Assembly (NCBI GenBank): GCA_009599575.1
Contig: VWND01000064.1
Span: forward strand, 496,001-560,000
Source of the DNA: Blumeriella jaapii
Taxonomy: Eukaryota; Ascomycota; Leotiomycetes; Helotiales; Drepanopezizaceae
Reading direction: 5' to 3'
DNA length: 64,000 nucleotides
The stretch's first letter is position 1. The number at the start of each line of letters is the position of its first letter. The notes beneath the pieces are model-generated. The model was not told where the DNA came from, did not search any database, and saw only the letters and a list, made by a program, of their open reading frames with translations. Both the position numbers and the translations under genes were made by a program. This document shows positions 1 to 10,664 of this stretch, piece by piece.

Positions 1-2
1 AA

Positions 3-1298
3 CCTCGTCCTGCGGAACAGGCAATAGTCTCCCCTCCGCCGCCCGAGTCGGCCAAACGTGAGTCAAAAAGAGTCGCGACTACGTTGTACCGGAACTGACG
101 AATAGCAAAGTGCCAGATGGGAAAGGTCAAGCTTACTGGAAACAGCTCCAAGCAAGGAGGCGGAGAAGAAGCAATGATTCCGATGCTACTAGTACCAAGT
201 CTAGCTCGAAGCGCTCGCCCTCTCGATCGCCCGATCTAGATGGTGTAGAGAACCAGGAGGCTGAATCGAGCTTGAAATACCCTAAGCTTTCAATAACCTC
301 TTCATTTAATAGTCAAGTCACAGATGCTGGTAGACAACCGGACTTCGGCTTCAACGAAAACTTGGCACTGAACGGGGGCTCACTCGTAATTCCAGAAAAA
401 GATACCAGTACCAATCACGATACAAGCCCTCAGCCGCGTCATGAGTCGGGATGGGATTCCCCAAATATCGAGGCTGGTCCCAAGTTTGCCAAGAAACCTG
501 ATTCCGAAGTCACATTACCACCAAGACGGTCTCTTTTCGCGAATCCCGTTCGCCCACCTCCACTCTCTGATTCTTCTTCTGACGAAGATCTTCCCTCTCT
601 GCACCAACTGTCACAGGTACGTGAAGTACTGTCTCGATGCTCTGATGCCGGAGCCTAAGGGGTTTCTCGATGCGTATTTCAACAACTGTAATACCTTGCT
701 GAGAGGTTAATAGCGTGCTATGACGATAAAGCGCGAAAGCACAGCTTCTGTCGCTTCCAAAAAGCCTGCCAAGGCTGATGCAGAGTACCAAGAAACGATG
801 AATGCAAAAGAAGACGACAGTGGTGATGGCCAAACAACGCCTAGAGCTTCTCAGCACAGCCGGTTTCTAGCGTCGACACAGTCATCGAGAAGTCGAGCGT
901 CAAAAAGTCGCGATTCTGAAAAGTCAGCAACCCAGAGTTCCAAGAGCAAGGCTTTTGGTCATCCAGCTTCTCAATCGAGAACTGCCGCTCCCCGGACGTC
1001 TCAATCCCGTCAACTTTCTCAGAGGACGGATTCGATACCTCTTGGATCTCAGATCATAGTTCTATCATCGAGCGATGCTGAGCTAGAAGTGGAAGCAGCA
1101 CCCGAAGATTCGAATGCTCATCTCAAGGAGTTCCGCCACGCGTACAATCTCGATAGCGATGAAGATAACCTCCCAGGCTCTTCAGGGGGCTGGGTAGCGA
1201 AGAAAAATGATCTCATCGAGCCAAGAGCGGTGGGAGGTGGGAACCAGGGGTTACGAGATTCTTCACAGAACGCCAAAAGCGGAAAGAATAGTCGTTAG
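3..1298 (+). CDS. C-terminal part of an unrecognised disordered protein (5' end outside window)
   Basis: Three exons fit one frame: 3-57, 117-616 and 714-1298, giving 379 residues to the TAG stop. The first intron has GTGAGT, CTGAC and CAG; the second has GTACGT and TAG. The sequence is hydrophilic and rich in Ser, Arg, Lys and Gln, with a basic stretch (QARRRRRS, about residue 30), clustered SQ/TS dipeptides (SQSRTAAPRTSQSRQLSQR) and acidic patches near the end (SSDAELEVEAAPED, NLDSDEDNLPG). Nothing in it marks an enzyme domain. Tails of this kind are common at the C-terminus of nuclear DNA-repair or chromatin proteins, but that is only a guess from composition. The upstream sequence outside the window would decide it. 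Confidence 0.5.
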
Positions 1299-1902
1299 AA
1301 TCTGGGGAGCGGTGGGTAGGCATAGATACGAAAGAGAGATGCTTGTTATTTGCGCAAATGCGTTACCTCTGTACGTTTTCGCGGAGATATCACTGCTGTA
1401 ACTAATAAAAGCATACTTAATTGAGTATTGGATCTACATGGAGAATGTGCAACTAGGTCCAGCTGTTAATCAGCTGTATTAGACTCCCGATGCTATTGAT
1501 ACCTTCAGGCTTTTCAACTCGGTTCAGAGTCATCTACATAACCCAACGTCGACTCGAAACACAAAAGCGGTATAGTTTCAAGCTCGCTTTGAACTTACTC
1601 AAGCTGCCTGCATGTACAGTGCGTCGTGCTGTGATGATATCAGAATCGCATTTGGCAGTGAATGATGCAACAGTAGAGAATGAAGCGAGTGATCTATACA
1701 GTCATTCCTCGAAGACATCGACTATAGAGTAGACGCCATAGCCAAGATTGGAATCCCAATGCTCTCGTCTCCGAACGCCTCCAACACCTTCCCATATATC
1801 AGGGCAGGGGTGATGATTCCCAATAGCCGGAGCCGTAGTGTATCCCCTCTATAATAAACAGAGAACGTGCAAGACCCTTTCTTTGCTACCCGAACCTCAC
1901 AC
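1299..1902. other. intergenic, nothing recognised
   Basis: This is the 3' flank between two convergent genes. Short open frames here lack coding-like composition and splice support. I see no RNA gene or repeat. Confidence 0.5.
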
Positions 1903-2456
1903 TCACAGAGCTGCACCAACAGCAACCACCAGCGCCCCAACTGCCATCGCCTTCAGTTCTCCCCTGATCTCACCCCTTCCTCTCGCCGCCGCAATCTCGT
2001 CACCCCCAGGAAGCACAGGTTCATGCCTGCTCAATCGTCAGTCCAAACCCCGCAAATCTCACCATGTTTAACCGAGCCCTCCTCCAAAAAAGCCGGGGGA
2101 AAGAGAAAAGGCCGAACTCACCACCCGCAAAACACCCTGTTATGTCCATACGTCGCGCAGCTCCAGTAGGTCGTCATGTGCCACTTCTGCCTCAGACTCA
2201 GCTGCAGCTCGTCCCCCGGCTTGAAGTCCGGCTTCGGGGTGACTCTCGCGGCAGCCTCCTCGCTTGGTGTCCTTGTCGGCGCGCTACTCATCGACGTCGA
2301 AGCTGAAGATGGCGGGGCTGAGGTTTGCTTGGGTGTTGACGATGAGGTTGGTATAGATAGTGGGGTGGTAGGTGCAGCTCGAGGCGCTGGCAGCATCGCT
2401 TCGGCAAGAGCCTGAAGAGCGAGCATCATAGCTGCGAGAATCACGGCGGGCTTCAT
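1903..2456 (-). CDS. small secreted protein with CGWHEP motif and hydrophobic C-terminus
   Basis: Two exons on the minus strand: 2122-2456 and 1903-2026. The intron (2027-2121) has GTGAGT, a GGACTGACG branch point and CAG. The product is 152 residues. Residues 1-20 (MKPAVILAAMMLALQALAEA) look like a signal peptide. A Pro/Ser/Thr-rich linker follows, then a compact region with YWSC...VFCGWHEPVL in which the intron splits the Trp codon, and a terminal hydrophobic segment (MAVGALVVAVGAAL) after charged residues. The tail resembles a GPI-attachment signal or a membrane anchor. From memory, small fungal secreted proteins often share the YWSC-x(n)-CGWHxP pattern; I know no function for it. The Met at 2456 was chosen because the signal peptide follows directly. 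The open frame extends upstream to 2630 without secretory character. Confidence 0.7.
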
Positions 2457-3437
2457 TTTCCTGGCGCCGGTGCGGGTAGAAAGAAGTAGCTCTGGAGGGC
2501 GGAGAGGACTGAGATATGATGTGAAAGAGGATTTGATGTCGGACCTGAAGTCTACGAGGTCCTGACACTCTTTGAAGGCGAGGTATGGCTTCTCGGGACT
2601 CACTCCAGCTAGACTGAGATTGCTGCTCACTCAGATAGAGGACGTTGTTGGTATCTGATCTGTTGGTTTGCCCGAAGACTCCAGGACTGATCAGGAAGTA
2701 ATCGAAATGGGATTGGGTGTAGGTGAGTATGGAAGGAAGGCTTCAGATACTGACTGCACAGTACGTGCAGGGTCAAAATTGGTGGAACTCGAAGGCCGAG
2801 GATCCTGGATAGGTGATGGATGATTGAAGCGATCTGATTGTTTTTCTTCTTGCTAGCAGCGCGAAAGGAACAGATATAGAGAACATAGAAACAGAGAACT
2901 GTGGACATACCTGGCGTGAGACTGTTATTCATGACGAGACCGTCGAAAACAGTCACAGAACAAAGCAAGAAATTGCAGGACTAGGTAACCAGCACGCATG
3001 TGAATCACAGTCGTACCTATTCATGCCCCAAGTCAGTGAGTAAAAGACAAGGAACGCATCATTTACGAAACGAGAAGGCAAGCAAGTTGAAGGAGATGAG
3101 GCAGTGTTGACTCGAAAGTATCCGATGATGCTCGAGGCTGCCGGCGCACAGTTGAAGAGGGTACGGGTTGGCCAATTAAGCGACCTGCAGACGCGACGTC
3201 TGAAACAATCACAGCACCTGCTCTACACAGTGAACACTTGAGAGCCTGCGTTTCGGATTTCTCTTTGAGATTGTTGAGACTGTAAGTTTCGTTGTAAAAG
3301 GAGGAGAGAGAAAATGCGCGGTTGGTTTGCCGTCAACTGATTCAGCTTAGCTGAAAGTTAAGATATATGCTGCCAGTCGGGGATGTTTTGCTTCACAGTG
3401 GAAAGATTTGTTGCACGTCAAACCAGGTGTTTCAGGC
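2457..3437. other. intergenic, presumed promoter of the secreted-protein gene
   Basis: About 1 kb with no convincing coding sequence on either strand. Its right edge is the 3' end of the methyltransferase gene. No repeat was seen. Confidence 0.4.
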
Positions 3438-4523
3438 CTATGTTTTTGTTATCCTACATATCTGGATCGGTGCCTGATCAGAGTAAAAGGGCCCCTTCTG
3501 CTGCTCACTCTTCAGCCTCTCATACTCAATCTCTTGAAACCCGAATCCGTTCTTCCTACATGCATCCGGGAACTTTGCAAACGTCTCCTGGCTTCTGATT
3601 GTCGCTGCTATCATGATCTTAGCATCGGGATACAATTTGAACAAGTCCCCGAAGGTTGAGATCAAGGGCGAGATGTTTCTTGGGTCATATGTAAGATCTG
3701 CTCCGAGAATAAGATCAATGGGACGTCCGAAGTTCCACTGGAGATACTCGCCGCCTGTAAGAGCGTGACCCCATTTCAACTCTTTGCCTTCGAGGTGCGA
3801 GGAGTCCTGTAGGCCGTTGAGATAGAAGTTCGTTGAGAAGCTCGTCACGACATCGTCATCTCCGTCTGTGGCAAGGACGTAAGCAGGCTTGAGATACTTT
3901 GCGCAAAGGATAGAGAGGTAGCCTGTTCCTGAGCCAAGTTCGAGGATGGATTTGCCGTGAATGAGACTCGGGTTGCTACAGAGGTAGTTCCCCAGGTGCA
4001 GACCAGCTTCCCAGGTTCTGAGACCCGTGGTCCCGGCTGCTGCGAGCATATTCCTAGCCTCGTGAAGAGTGATGCATGGAGGAATGTCTGCTTGATAAGA
4101 TAGAAGAGCGAGGGTGTAAGTGACATATGCCTTCTGTTGAGCTGCTTCTGTCTCGCTTGGAAATGACATGGATAGCAGAGGCGCAAGGCAATTCATCAGA
4201 TCATCAGATATGCCCTGGCCACAAAAAGGTGAGAAACAAATCGTGAGGATTAGATCGAATTTGCTTACTTCTTCGTCCCAGTCCTGAATGCTCATCTCAA
4301 TCCTCTTGACTAGCTCCTTCAAGATTCGGAGCTGATACCGTGGAGGAGGAGCATACTTGTCCTCTTCCGAGAAACATCTCACGTAGATAGAGTGCTGGAA
4401 CGTGTCATTTCTGAGGTATTCTTCAGCTGGGTAGTGAACGTCGTGGGTAACCTGCAGATATTGGCGACAGAATCGATCGAGCTGTTGCCCTGCGCTGGCT
4501 GGTAATTGAATTTCCATCCCCAT
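3438..4523 (-). CDS. EFM3: EFM3/FAM86-type protein-lysine methyltransferase (eEF2 lysine methyltransferase family)
   Basis: The frame is open from 4523 to 3438 (361 codons), but 4215-4268 has intron signals (GTAAGC...CAG, 54 nt, a multiple of three), so the spliced protein is probably 343 residues. The N-terminal helical part is followed by a class I SAM-dependent methyltransferase fold: motif I ILELGSGTGYLSILCAKY, an acidic loop ATDGDDDVV, and the post-I motif DLILGADLTYDP, which matches the D-x-x-Y signature of the seven-beta-strand lysine methyltransferases (METTL21/FAM86). In yeast Efm3 methylates elongation factor 2. Assignment to Efm3 rather than a sister enzyme rests on the long N-terminal region and the order of motifs. 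The gene is divergent from ribosomal protein S24, which fits a shared translation-related promoter. Confidence 0.75.
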   Translation of the reverse strand: MGMEIQLPASAGQQLDRFCRQYLQVTHDVHYPAEEYLRNDTFQHSIYVRCFSEEDKYAPPPRYQLRILKELVKRIEMSIQDWDEEVSKFDLILTICFSPFCGQGISDDLMNCLAPLLSMSFPSETEAAQQKAYVTYTLALLSYQADIPPCITLHEARNMLAAAGTTGLRTWEAGLHLGNYLCSNPSLIHGKSILELGSGTGYLSILCAKYLKPAYVLATDGDDDVVTSFSTNFYLNGLQDSSHLEGKELKWGHALTGGEYLQWNFGRPIDLILGADLTYDPRNISPLISTFGDLFKLYPDAKIMIAATIRSQETFAKFPDACRKNGFGFQEIEYERLKSEQQKGPFYSDQAPIQICRITKT

Positions 4524-4838
4524 TCTGAAACCACGAGCAATTCATTGTTAGAAAGACAATTCAGTCTTCACATAGCGAGGAGTGCATGGCTTGGGTAGGA
4601 AAACGAAGCTGTCGTCCCTACGAATTTTCGAGACGCCTCGAGGGTCACGTTATGTTCGCCTCAGGCACCAAGCCCTAAAATTCGAAAATTCTCACTGTGG
4701 GCTCGGTTCCGGCGCTAGCTTTGATAACGGACGGGACTCCTCAGCAAATCTTTCCAGCCCACGACGACGACCTCCCTCGACAACCGCACGCCGACATCTG
4801 TCTCACCACCAGACAGACGTATCTGAATACCCGCAAAG
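4524..4838. promoter_or_regulatory. bidirectional promoter between EFM3-like and RPS24 genes
   Basis: 315 bp separate the two start codons, so both promoters and 5' UTRs must lie here. No single factor-binding motif could be assigned by eye. The stretch just upstream of the S24 ATG is rich in C and A, as usual for fungal 5' UTRs. Confidence 0.5.
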
Positions 4839-5500
4839 ATGGCGGACCGTGAGCAAGCAGTCACCCTGCGTACGCGCAAATTCATCCGAAACCCCCTCCT
4901 CGGCCGCAAGCAGATGGTCGTGTAAGTTGCCCCCCACAATTCGACCTCTCGCGCGTCCGCAGCATCAACAATATCATCAGAAGTACTGTCGCACAACCTC
5001 GCAATTGATGTGGATTCCGAAGGAGGATTTGGATGGAACACTTGCTCTTGAAGAATGGATTCTGACAACCGGGCGACACAGTGACATCCTCCACCCAAAC
5101 CGCGCCAACATCTCCAAGGATGAGCTCCGTGGCAAGCTTGCCGAGATGTACAAGGCCAATAAGGACCAGGTCAACGTCTTTGGTCTTCAGACTCAATTCG
5201 GTGGTGGCAAGACAACCGGTTTCGCACTCGTCTACGACTCCCCCGAGGCCCTAAAGAAATTTGAGCCCCATTACAGATTGGTCCGTGTTGGATTTGCATC
5301 GAAGATCGAGAAGCCCAGCAGACAACAGCGTATGTCCTTACTCTTGCGCATTCCCCGGAATTCCGACTGCAGGGTGCATGCTACACATGGTGGATGGGAT
5401 ACTGACTGGGCCGCGAACAGGCAAGCAACGCAAGAACAGACAAAAGACTCTCCGGGGTACGGCGAAGGTCAAGGGTGCCAGCAAGAAGAAGGACAAATAG
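4839..5500 (+). CDS. RPS24: 40S ribosomal protein S24 (eS24)
   Basis: Three exons: 4839-4921, 5082-5329 and 5421-5500, 411 nt and 136 residues, the normal eS24 length. Introns are GTAAGT...CAG (160 nt, branch TTCTGACA) and GTATGT...CAG (91 nt). The protein starts [20 protein letters not shown], contains [18 protein letters not shown] typical of the family, and ends in a basic tail ([20 protein letters not shown]). It is a structural component of the small ribosomal subunit. Exon 1 carries only 28 codons, an early intron position common in fungal ribosomal protein genes. Confidence 0.95.
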
Positions 5501-6933
5501 ACGAATCGTTCTTGTGCTGGGTGAACTGGAGATGTGGGCAAATTGGTGTTGCGGAAATGGGCCGCCTGCTGTTCTTCGCACTGGCTCTTCATTTCCAGCA
5601 CATGCATGGATTCCGACGGCATTGGGGATATGGGTGTTAATTCTCGATGAAACCTGAGGACTATACATTACAAATCAAGGCGTTTGCTTCTCATGAACGA
5701 AGGTCATTTGTGAATTCGCCATGGCTACGGCACATTCAGGGGTGAATATCTCGCAGTTGGTTGGGCCCCGTGCCAGGAGTCAATTGGAGCTGGGGCTGGA
5801 TGCAGCGAGCTATGGAGGTCTCCGACTACAATGGACGATTTTCCTAGTGACCTATGGTTCTGGAATTGGTACAGCGGCATGTTGAGGCCCAGGAAGCACT
5901 TTAACGACCTCTAGGCAGAGGGAAAGCGTATCGAAAATGTTACGAATTGGAAAGTTCCAATTCAAAACCGACTTTTGTTTTCGTCGAGACTTGAATTTGT
6001 CTCTTCCAAACTTCTCGGCCAGCACCTCTGAAATCATTTTTATCTAGATTTACAGAATTCTTCCACTAGCGGGAAACCAATAACTCGGAATTGAGACCGA
6101 CTGTTAATTCCACCCGGTCAAACATCACTGTGCTTTCTGAAACCTTAATTATGGTGTAAAGCTGCGGTCGAGACACATCTTGAAAGACTTGGAACATTGG
6201 TTCACAGAAAGCAGGCTCCTGAATGTCCACTGTGTTGCTACTCTTGGGGGAGGCACGATGATGTCTTGTTGCTTGCCACCAGTAACTACCTCTCTATCAA
6301 GATGGTTCTCGATTTGAGAGTTGCTGGTCAGTGGCGTTCTGTCTCGGGCTTTCCATTTATACAGTCACTCGGTATTGCTTCATTTGTTCGATTGTACAAG
6401 ATCTTTTTTAAGCTTGTGGTTTGATATTTTCTACGTTCCTAGCATTGCTTTACTTTTAACCGCCAGCCGCAAAGCTATAGCTCCGCAAATCATAATGTGT
6501 TTGAGTGTGGTGCTTATTCTGTAAACGAAAATAAATGTATAAATTCGGAATCATAATATGCGAAGTGTCGCATCCCCCCTTATAGACTTGACGGCATGGT
6601 GAGCACGGAGCGGTAAACCATCATTCCTGTCCGTATCGTTTCCGGCTATGGTAACTGCAGATCTTTGTTGTCTACGTTACGGTACATGCTATTTGCCTTC
6701 GATTCGAACAACGAGCTGTGAGATGCACACAAAGAATCTACAGATGGCCTTTTACTACCTCACGCTCACAGCCCAAGAAATCTTACTCTGCCATGTATCC
6801 TTCTCTATATCACGGGAACGATTAGTGAAGCCTATTTCCAGAATTCGCTCTCAAACCCTCATCACACAACAAACACCACCTACGCTGCTACAAAAACCTC
6901 AGCCCGAGCCTCCATCCACGCCCCCTCCACCAA
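5501..6933. other. intergenic, nothing recognised
   Basis: No supported gene in 1.4 kb. A 61-codon minus-strand frame at 5852-6037 has protein-like composition but no splice or family support. Confidence 0.4.
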
Positions 6934-7176
6934 ATGCTACTCGGCGTCCTTTTTCTAACCATCGGCCTCCTCTTCCTCTTCCCGATCATAATCTTCTTGT
7001 TCGTATCAGGCCTACCATATGTCCCTTTCCTCGTTTTCGGTCTACTCCTCTTTTGTATCGGCCTCACGCTCATCCTCTTGTTCTCGAAACTGTTCTGGAC
7101 CCTCGTCTGGATATTATGCGCGCTGTTTAAGTTCTTGAGATGGTCGATTACTTCCGACAACGAGGACTGTGGATAG
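6934..7176 (+). CDS. possible small two- or three-helix membrane protein
   Basis: An 80-codon frame encodes an almost entirely hydrophobic polypeptide: LFLTIGLLFLFPIIIFLFVSG, then VPFLVFGLLLFCIGLTLILLF, then a third weaker segment, ending in a short acidic tail (SDNEDCG). The pattern of hydrophobic blocks separated by Pro/Gly/Lys turns is unlikely in random DNA of average composition, but T-rich DNA can produce hydrophobic frames by chance. I recognise no family. Confidence 0.3.
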   Translation: MLLGVLFLTIGLLFLFPIIIFLFVSGLPYVPFLVFGLLLFCIGLTLILLFSKLFWTLVWILCALFKFLRWSITSDNEDCG

Positions 7177-9792
7177 GGTGCGGCCGAGAGCAGGGGTCGG
7201 GAGGGGGAGAAAGAGGGTTGTTGGCAATCGTCAAGATGGATGGTCGGAAGACCGGGATGACGAGAACGACGATGTTCAAAGACAAAGAAGAGAGCGAGGA
7301 TAACATGCTTTATGCGGGAGAAGAATGGCATTAATGGAGTCTGGTGGCGACGCTAGAGGAGGGCTGGACTTGGTGTCGAGTTTGGCTCACAGAAGATGCC
7401 TAGACGTCAGGTACAGCTGCTTCTTGCAGATCTTAGAATGGACACACGAGTATTTGTAAACATAGATACTGGACTCTTGCATCCCTGTTCGCGAGAAAGC
7501 TTGTGCTCTGATGCACATCAACATTCCTGCAAGTTCCACAATTTGTGACGTCCGTTTCAACATCTCTCTGGACTCATCTCCTCTGGGCTCGTCATCCATA
7601 CTATACCGCGAGTCCTCCTATAAACGAAATCCAAATGTGGAATAAGTCTGATGCTTTCAATAGGCTATTTACAGATATGTGTCAATCCCCTTGATGCGCC
7701 TCGTGCCAAAAATCTCAGACTAGACATATGTACCTTTGACAGGATCTACCAAATGCTTACTGTAAACGTTGATGACATGGCCCCATTGTCTCGATAACCA
7801 TCTCAGAACACCTTAATGCCCTATCATGCCCTATTAGACACTCCCAGCTCAGCTCAGACACATGAACAGAGACGCGGCCCAAGTTCAAGACTCTGTTTGT
7901 GCTGTGGTAGCCTGTTGGTGATGCCGCACTGCCGTCCTCCACGCCGACATCATAGGCTATCTTGAGAGACTCAGTCTAAGCATCACACTTCGCTCCTTCC
8001 ATCAGACAATCAGAATGTATCATCATAGTCTACGAGTCAACCGTAGGTGACGGATTGATAATCAGTGTTGCGAGAAACATTCCATCGGGGACTTTCCTCC
8101 ATTCACGGTAATGAGACATATCCATCACTTCAGTTTGTAGACTGACAAAGTCCTTGTATCGTAGGGAATTCGATGATGGAATCCCACCCAGCGATCTCTT
8201 GTCGATATGAAATCGCGTCGGGAGAGAAAAAGCGAGGTGAAGTGCTGGTGCTGTGGACATCGTGGACCCGAGTTCTAGCCATGCGATTCAACTTTACGGA
8301 GGAGTAGACCGGCGGGTTTGTGGTAGCCTTACCTGCGCACTGAGGCATTTATTTTTTCCCCTACAACATATACCCGAGTTGCAAAGCCCACGTATCAATA
8401 AACAACAGCACAGTAGCTTACCGGTGAAAATCCGCGTTGGCTGTGTGAGGTAATGGTTGGTCCCGGACCGCAATCTCGGATCAAAACCACGGGTTCTCTG
8501 AATTGATATGATCCATCTGAAAGGACACTGATCATATACCCCCGCTTGGAAATTTTTTTTTTGCTCTTTTATCTTTTTTGTATTTTTTTTTTTTGGCTCT
8601 TTCATCTTTCGTATGGTTTTTTCCCTCTCCTTTCTATCTTTTTGGTCTCCTCGGTTTTTCCCATACTTGCTTCCCATCGACGCAATACGAATTCGAGCTC
8701 CGCGGTGTCACTTAGTTGGAATGGTAATTCGCTTTTTCCCCTTGTTGGCAAGTGTTTTTTTAGATGTTCTTGTATGTTTTGGCTTTGTTGACTGCCGTCT
8801 CTGTCTCCACTTTTTAGGCGAGAATGTTTACGCGTCGAGATGTATGTATGTAAACACGAGAGAAAGATATCTCCACAAATCCGGATATGATCGCAATGAA
8901 TTTTGCTATGCAATTTAGAATTAGAAATCAGGAAGCTTTGCGCGAAGCCAATTCATGATGAAAAGCAGAAAAAGTGATCACAACCAGCCGTCTAGTGAAT
9001 GACCATCATCACCACCACCACACGCGATGAGAGCTGCAGCTGCCTCGCCTTGACGCTCTTCAACATCAGCTGGCAGCTCCTGGCGATGATACACAATCCA
9101 TCAGAGCCCTCCAATGCATGACATAATGCGCTGTTGCTTCATCATCAGATCGTCGCAATAAACAACGCGTCGCTCCCGCGGCAAAGCTCGCCCATCTCTT
9201 GACGACTTTCCATCGAACCACTTGGAATCCATCCCCTCCCTACCCATAGACAGTCCGTCCCCTGCTCATCGACCCAGTCGTCGCCATCGAACCGGATGGG
9301 ATGCCGAGCACCACCCCTTTCCGCCGGAAGATTCCGGTCGGACCGCCATGAACGGCACGCAACGCTTCGGCAACGACACCTGGAAGAGTCCGGACAGCGG
9401 CGTTAGCGACCTCGCGCTTTCCCACGCCGCATGACACTCACTCGGGGGTGCACAACAACAGCCGCCCGTACGGACGTTTCCGCCGCGGCCGTCACACAGC
9501 TGTGTCCCACGGCATGGTCACATGCTCGATACTTGATCTAGTGGCATCCTCTCTTGCACTCACTGCCGGCATCCGAACATCTCATGTCCACTGCTATCAA
9601 CACCCATCTATCACTGACCTGCGATGCCATCCCCAATCTTCAAATGGACGTACCAGGGTCCTTGAGCTCAGAACCAGGTACGTACGTCAAGGATCAGCAA
9701 AACCGGCAAGTGTTTTCCGAGTCTATTTCACCGTCCTCGAACCACGCGCGGCTTGCACTCCTCTCCCCGGCAAATGCCCTGCCTGCTTTGCG
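7177..9792. other. intergenic with T-rich tracts, nothing recognised
   Basis: 2.6 kb without a supported gene. T-rich tracts occur at about 8545-8600. From about 9.1 kb the base composition rises in GC, leading into the peroxidase region. Confidence 0.4.
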
Positions 9793-10266
9793 TCAAACCG
9801 AGGGCGTCCGATTCTGTGAATCCGTTCGTTGCACGCCCTGTGCGTGCATCGAGGCGACGACTGCTTTTTCGAGTCTTTCGGCGACGTGCGCCGGAACGGT
9901 TTCGCATACAGCAATGACTTCGATACTCATTGGTCTTGTTTGAGATTGCTGGTTTGGGAATCCGGGGATCATACCCTTCCTCCTCCTCCTCCTCCGCGAG
10001 CTCTCTATCACGAGCCGCATCGTTCGTGCGTAAATAGATGCTTACATGTCCGCATCTTGAAACTCCGCACAAGGAGTCCCAGTGGCCAGCCAATGTGCTA
10101 CAGCAGGTCGGTGACTTGCTTCTTCACCGGAGAAAGGCCAATAATGGTCCCGGAAAACAGGCCGCTCGAGCGTTTGGTACGACTCTGGGGGCTCTGTTTT
10201 GGTGTTGCGAGACTGGGGAGATTGCCGAACTGCTTTGTTCCTTGCCTGCCTGACACTCAACACCAT
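9793..10266 (-). CDS. possible two-exon gene, hypothetical protein of about 120 residues
   Basis: Minus-strand exons 10046-10266 and 9793-9934 join in phase through a 111-nt GTAAGC...AAG intron. The first exon gives a soluble-looking stretch (PPESYQTLERPVFRDHYWPF, then HRPAVAHWLATGTPCAEF) and the second an amphipathic helix-like stretch (VPAHVAERLEKAVVASMHAQ). Both have coding-like composition and neither has long low complexity. The frame stays open upstream to 10359, so the start is uncertain. I recognise no family. It could also be a degraded remnant. Confidence 0.35.
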
Positions 10267-10482
10267 TCTCGGGAACCGTTTCGACTGGCTCGTGCGAGGA
10301 CGGAGGGTCCGAGGCTGTTGATATGCTGTCTCACCATGTCCCCTTCCTTCCCCTGGCAACTCTCAGCGATGCACCTACTTCCTTTGGAACCCAGGCTCGG
10401 CTGACTTGCTACGCTTCTGTGAAGTTGTGGAAGTTGCTTGACTACAAATAAACAGAGGGCGATTCCGTAGAGATCGCCTTGA

Positions 10483-10603
10483 ATCATTTCCCAGAATCAC
10501 TTCCCAGACTCACTTCCCAGACTCACTTCCCAGACTCACTTCCCAGACTCACTTCCCAGACTCACTTCCCAGACTCACTTCCCAGACTCACTTCCCAGAA
10601 TCA
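10483..10603. repeat. 13-bp tandem repeat upstream of the peroxidase gene
   Basis: About nine copies of a 13-bp unit (CACTTCCCAGACT), nearly perfect in the centre and decayed at both ends, finish some 60 bp before the peroxidase ATG. The position is promoter or 5' UTR. Confidence 0.9.
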
Positions 10604-10664
10604 CCTCTCCACCGGCCTTCATTTTTACAGCCAAGCCAAATTCGATACGCCTTTAGGCCGCAAG

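Noticed and set aside
5852..6037. 61-codon minus-strand frame with protein-like composition
   Set aside because: Too short, no splice site or family; kept only as a note in the intergenic entry.
8030..8260. 76-codon minus-strand frame (DFVSLQTEVMDMSHYREW)
   Set aside because: Some coding character but no domain, no flanking exon and no promoter context; not enough to call.
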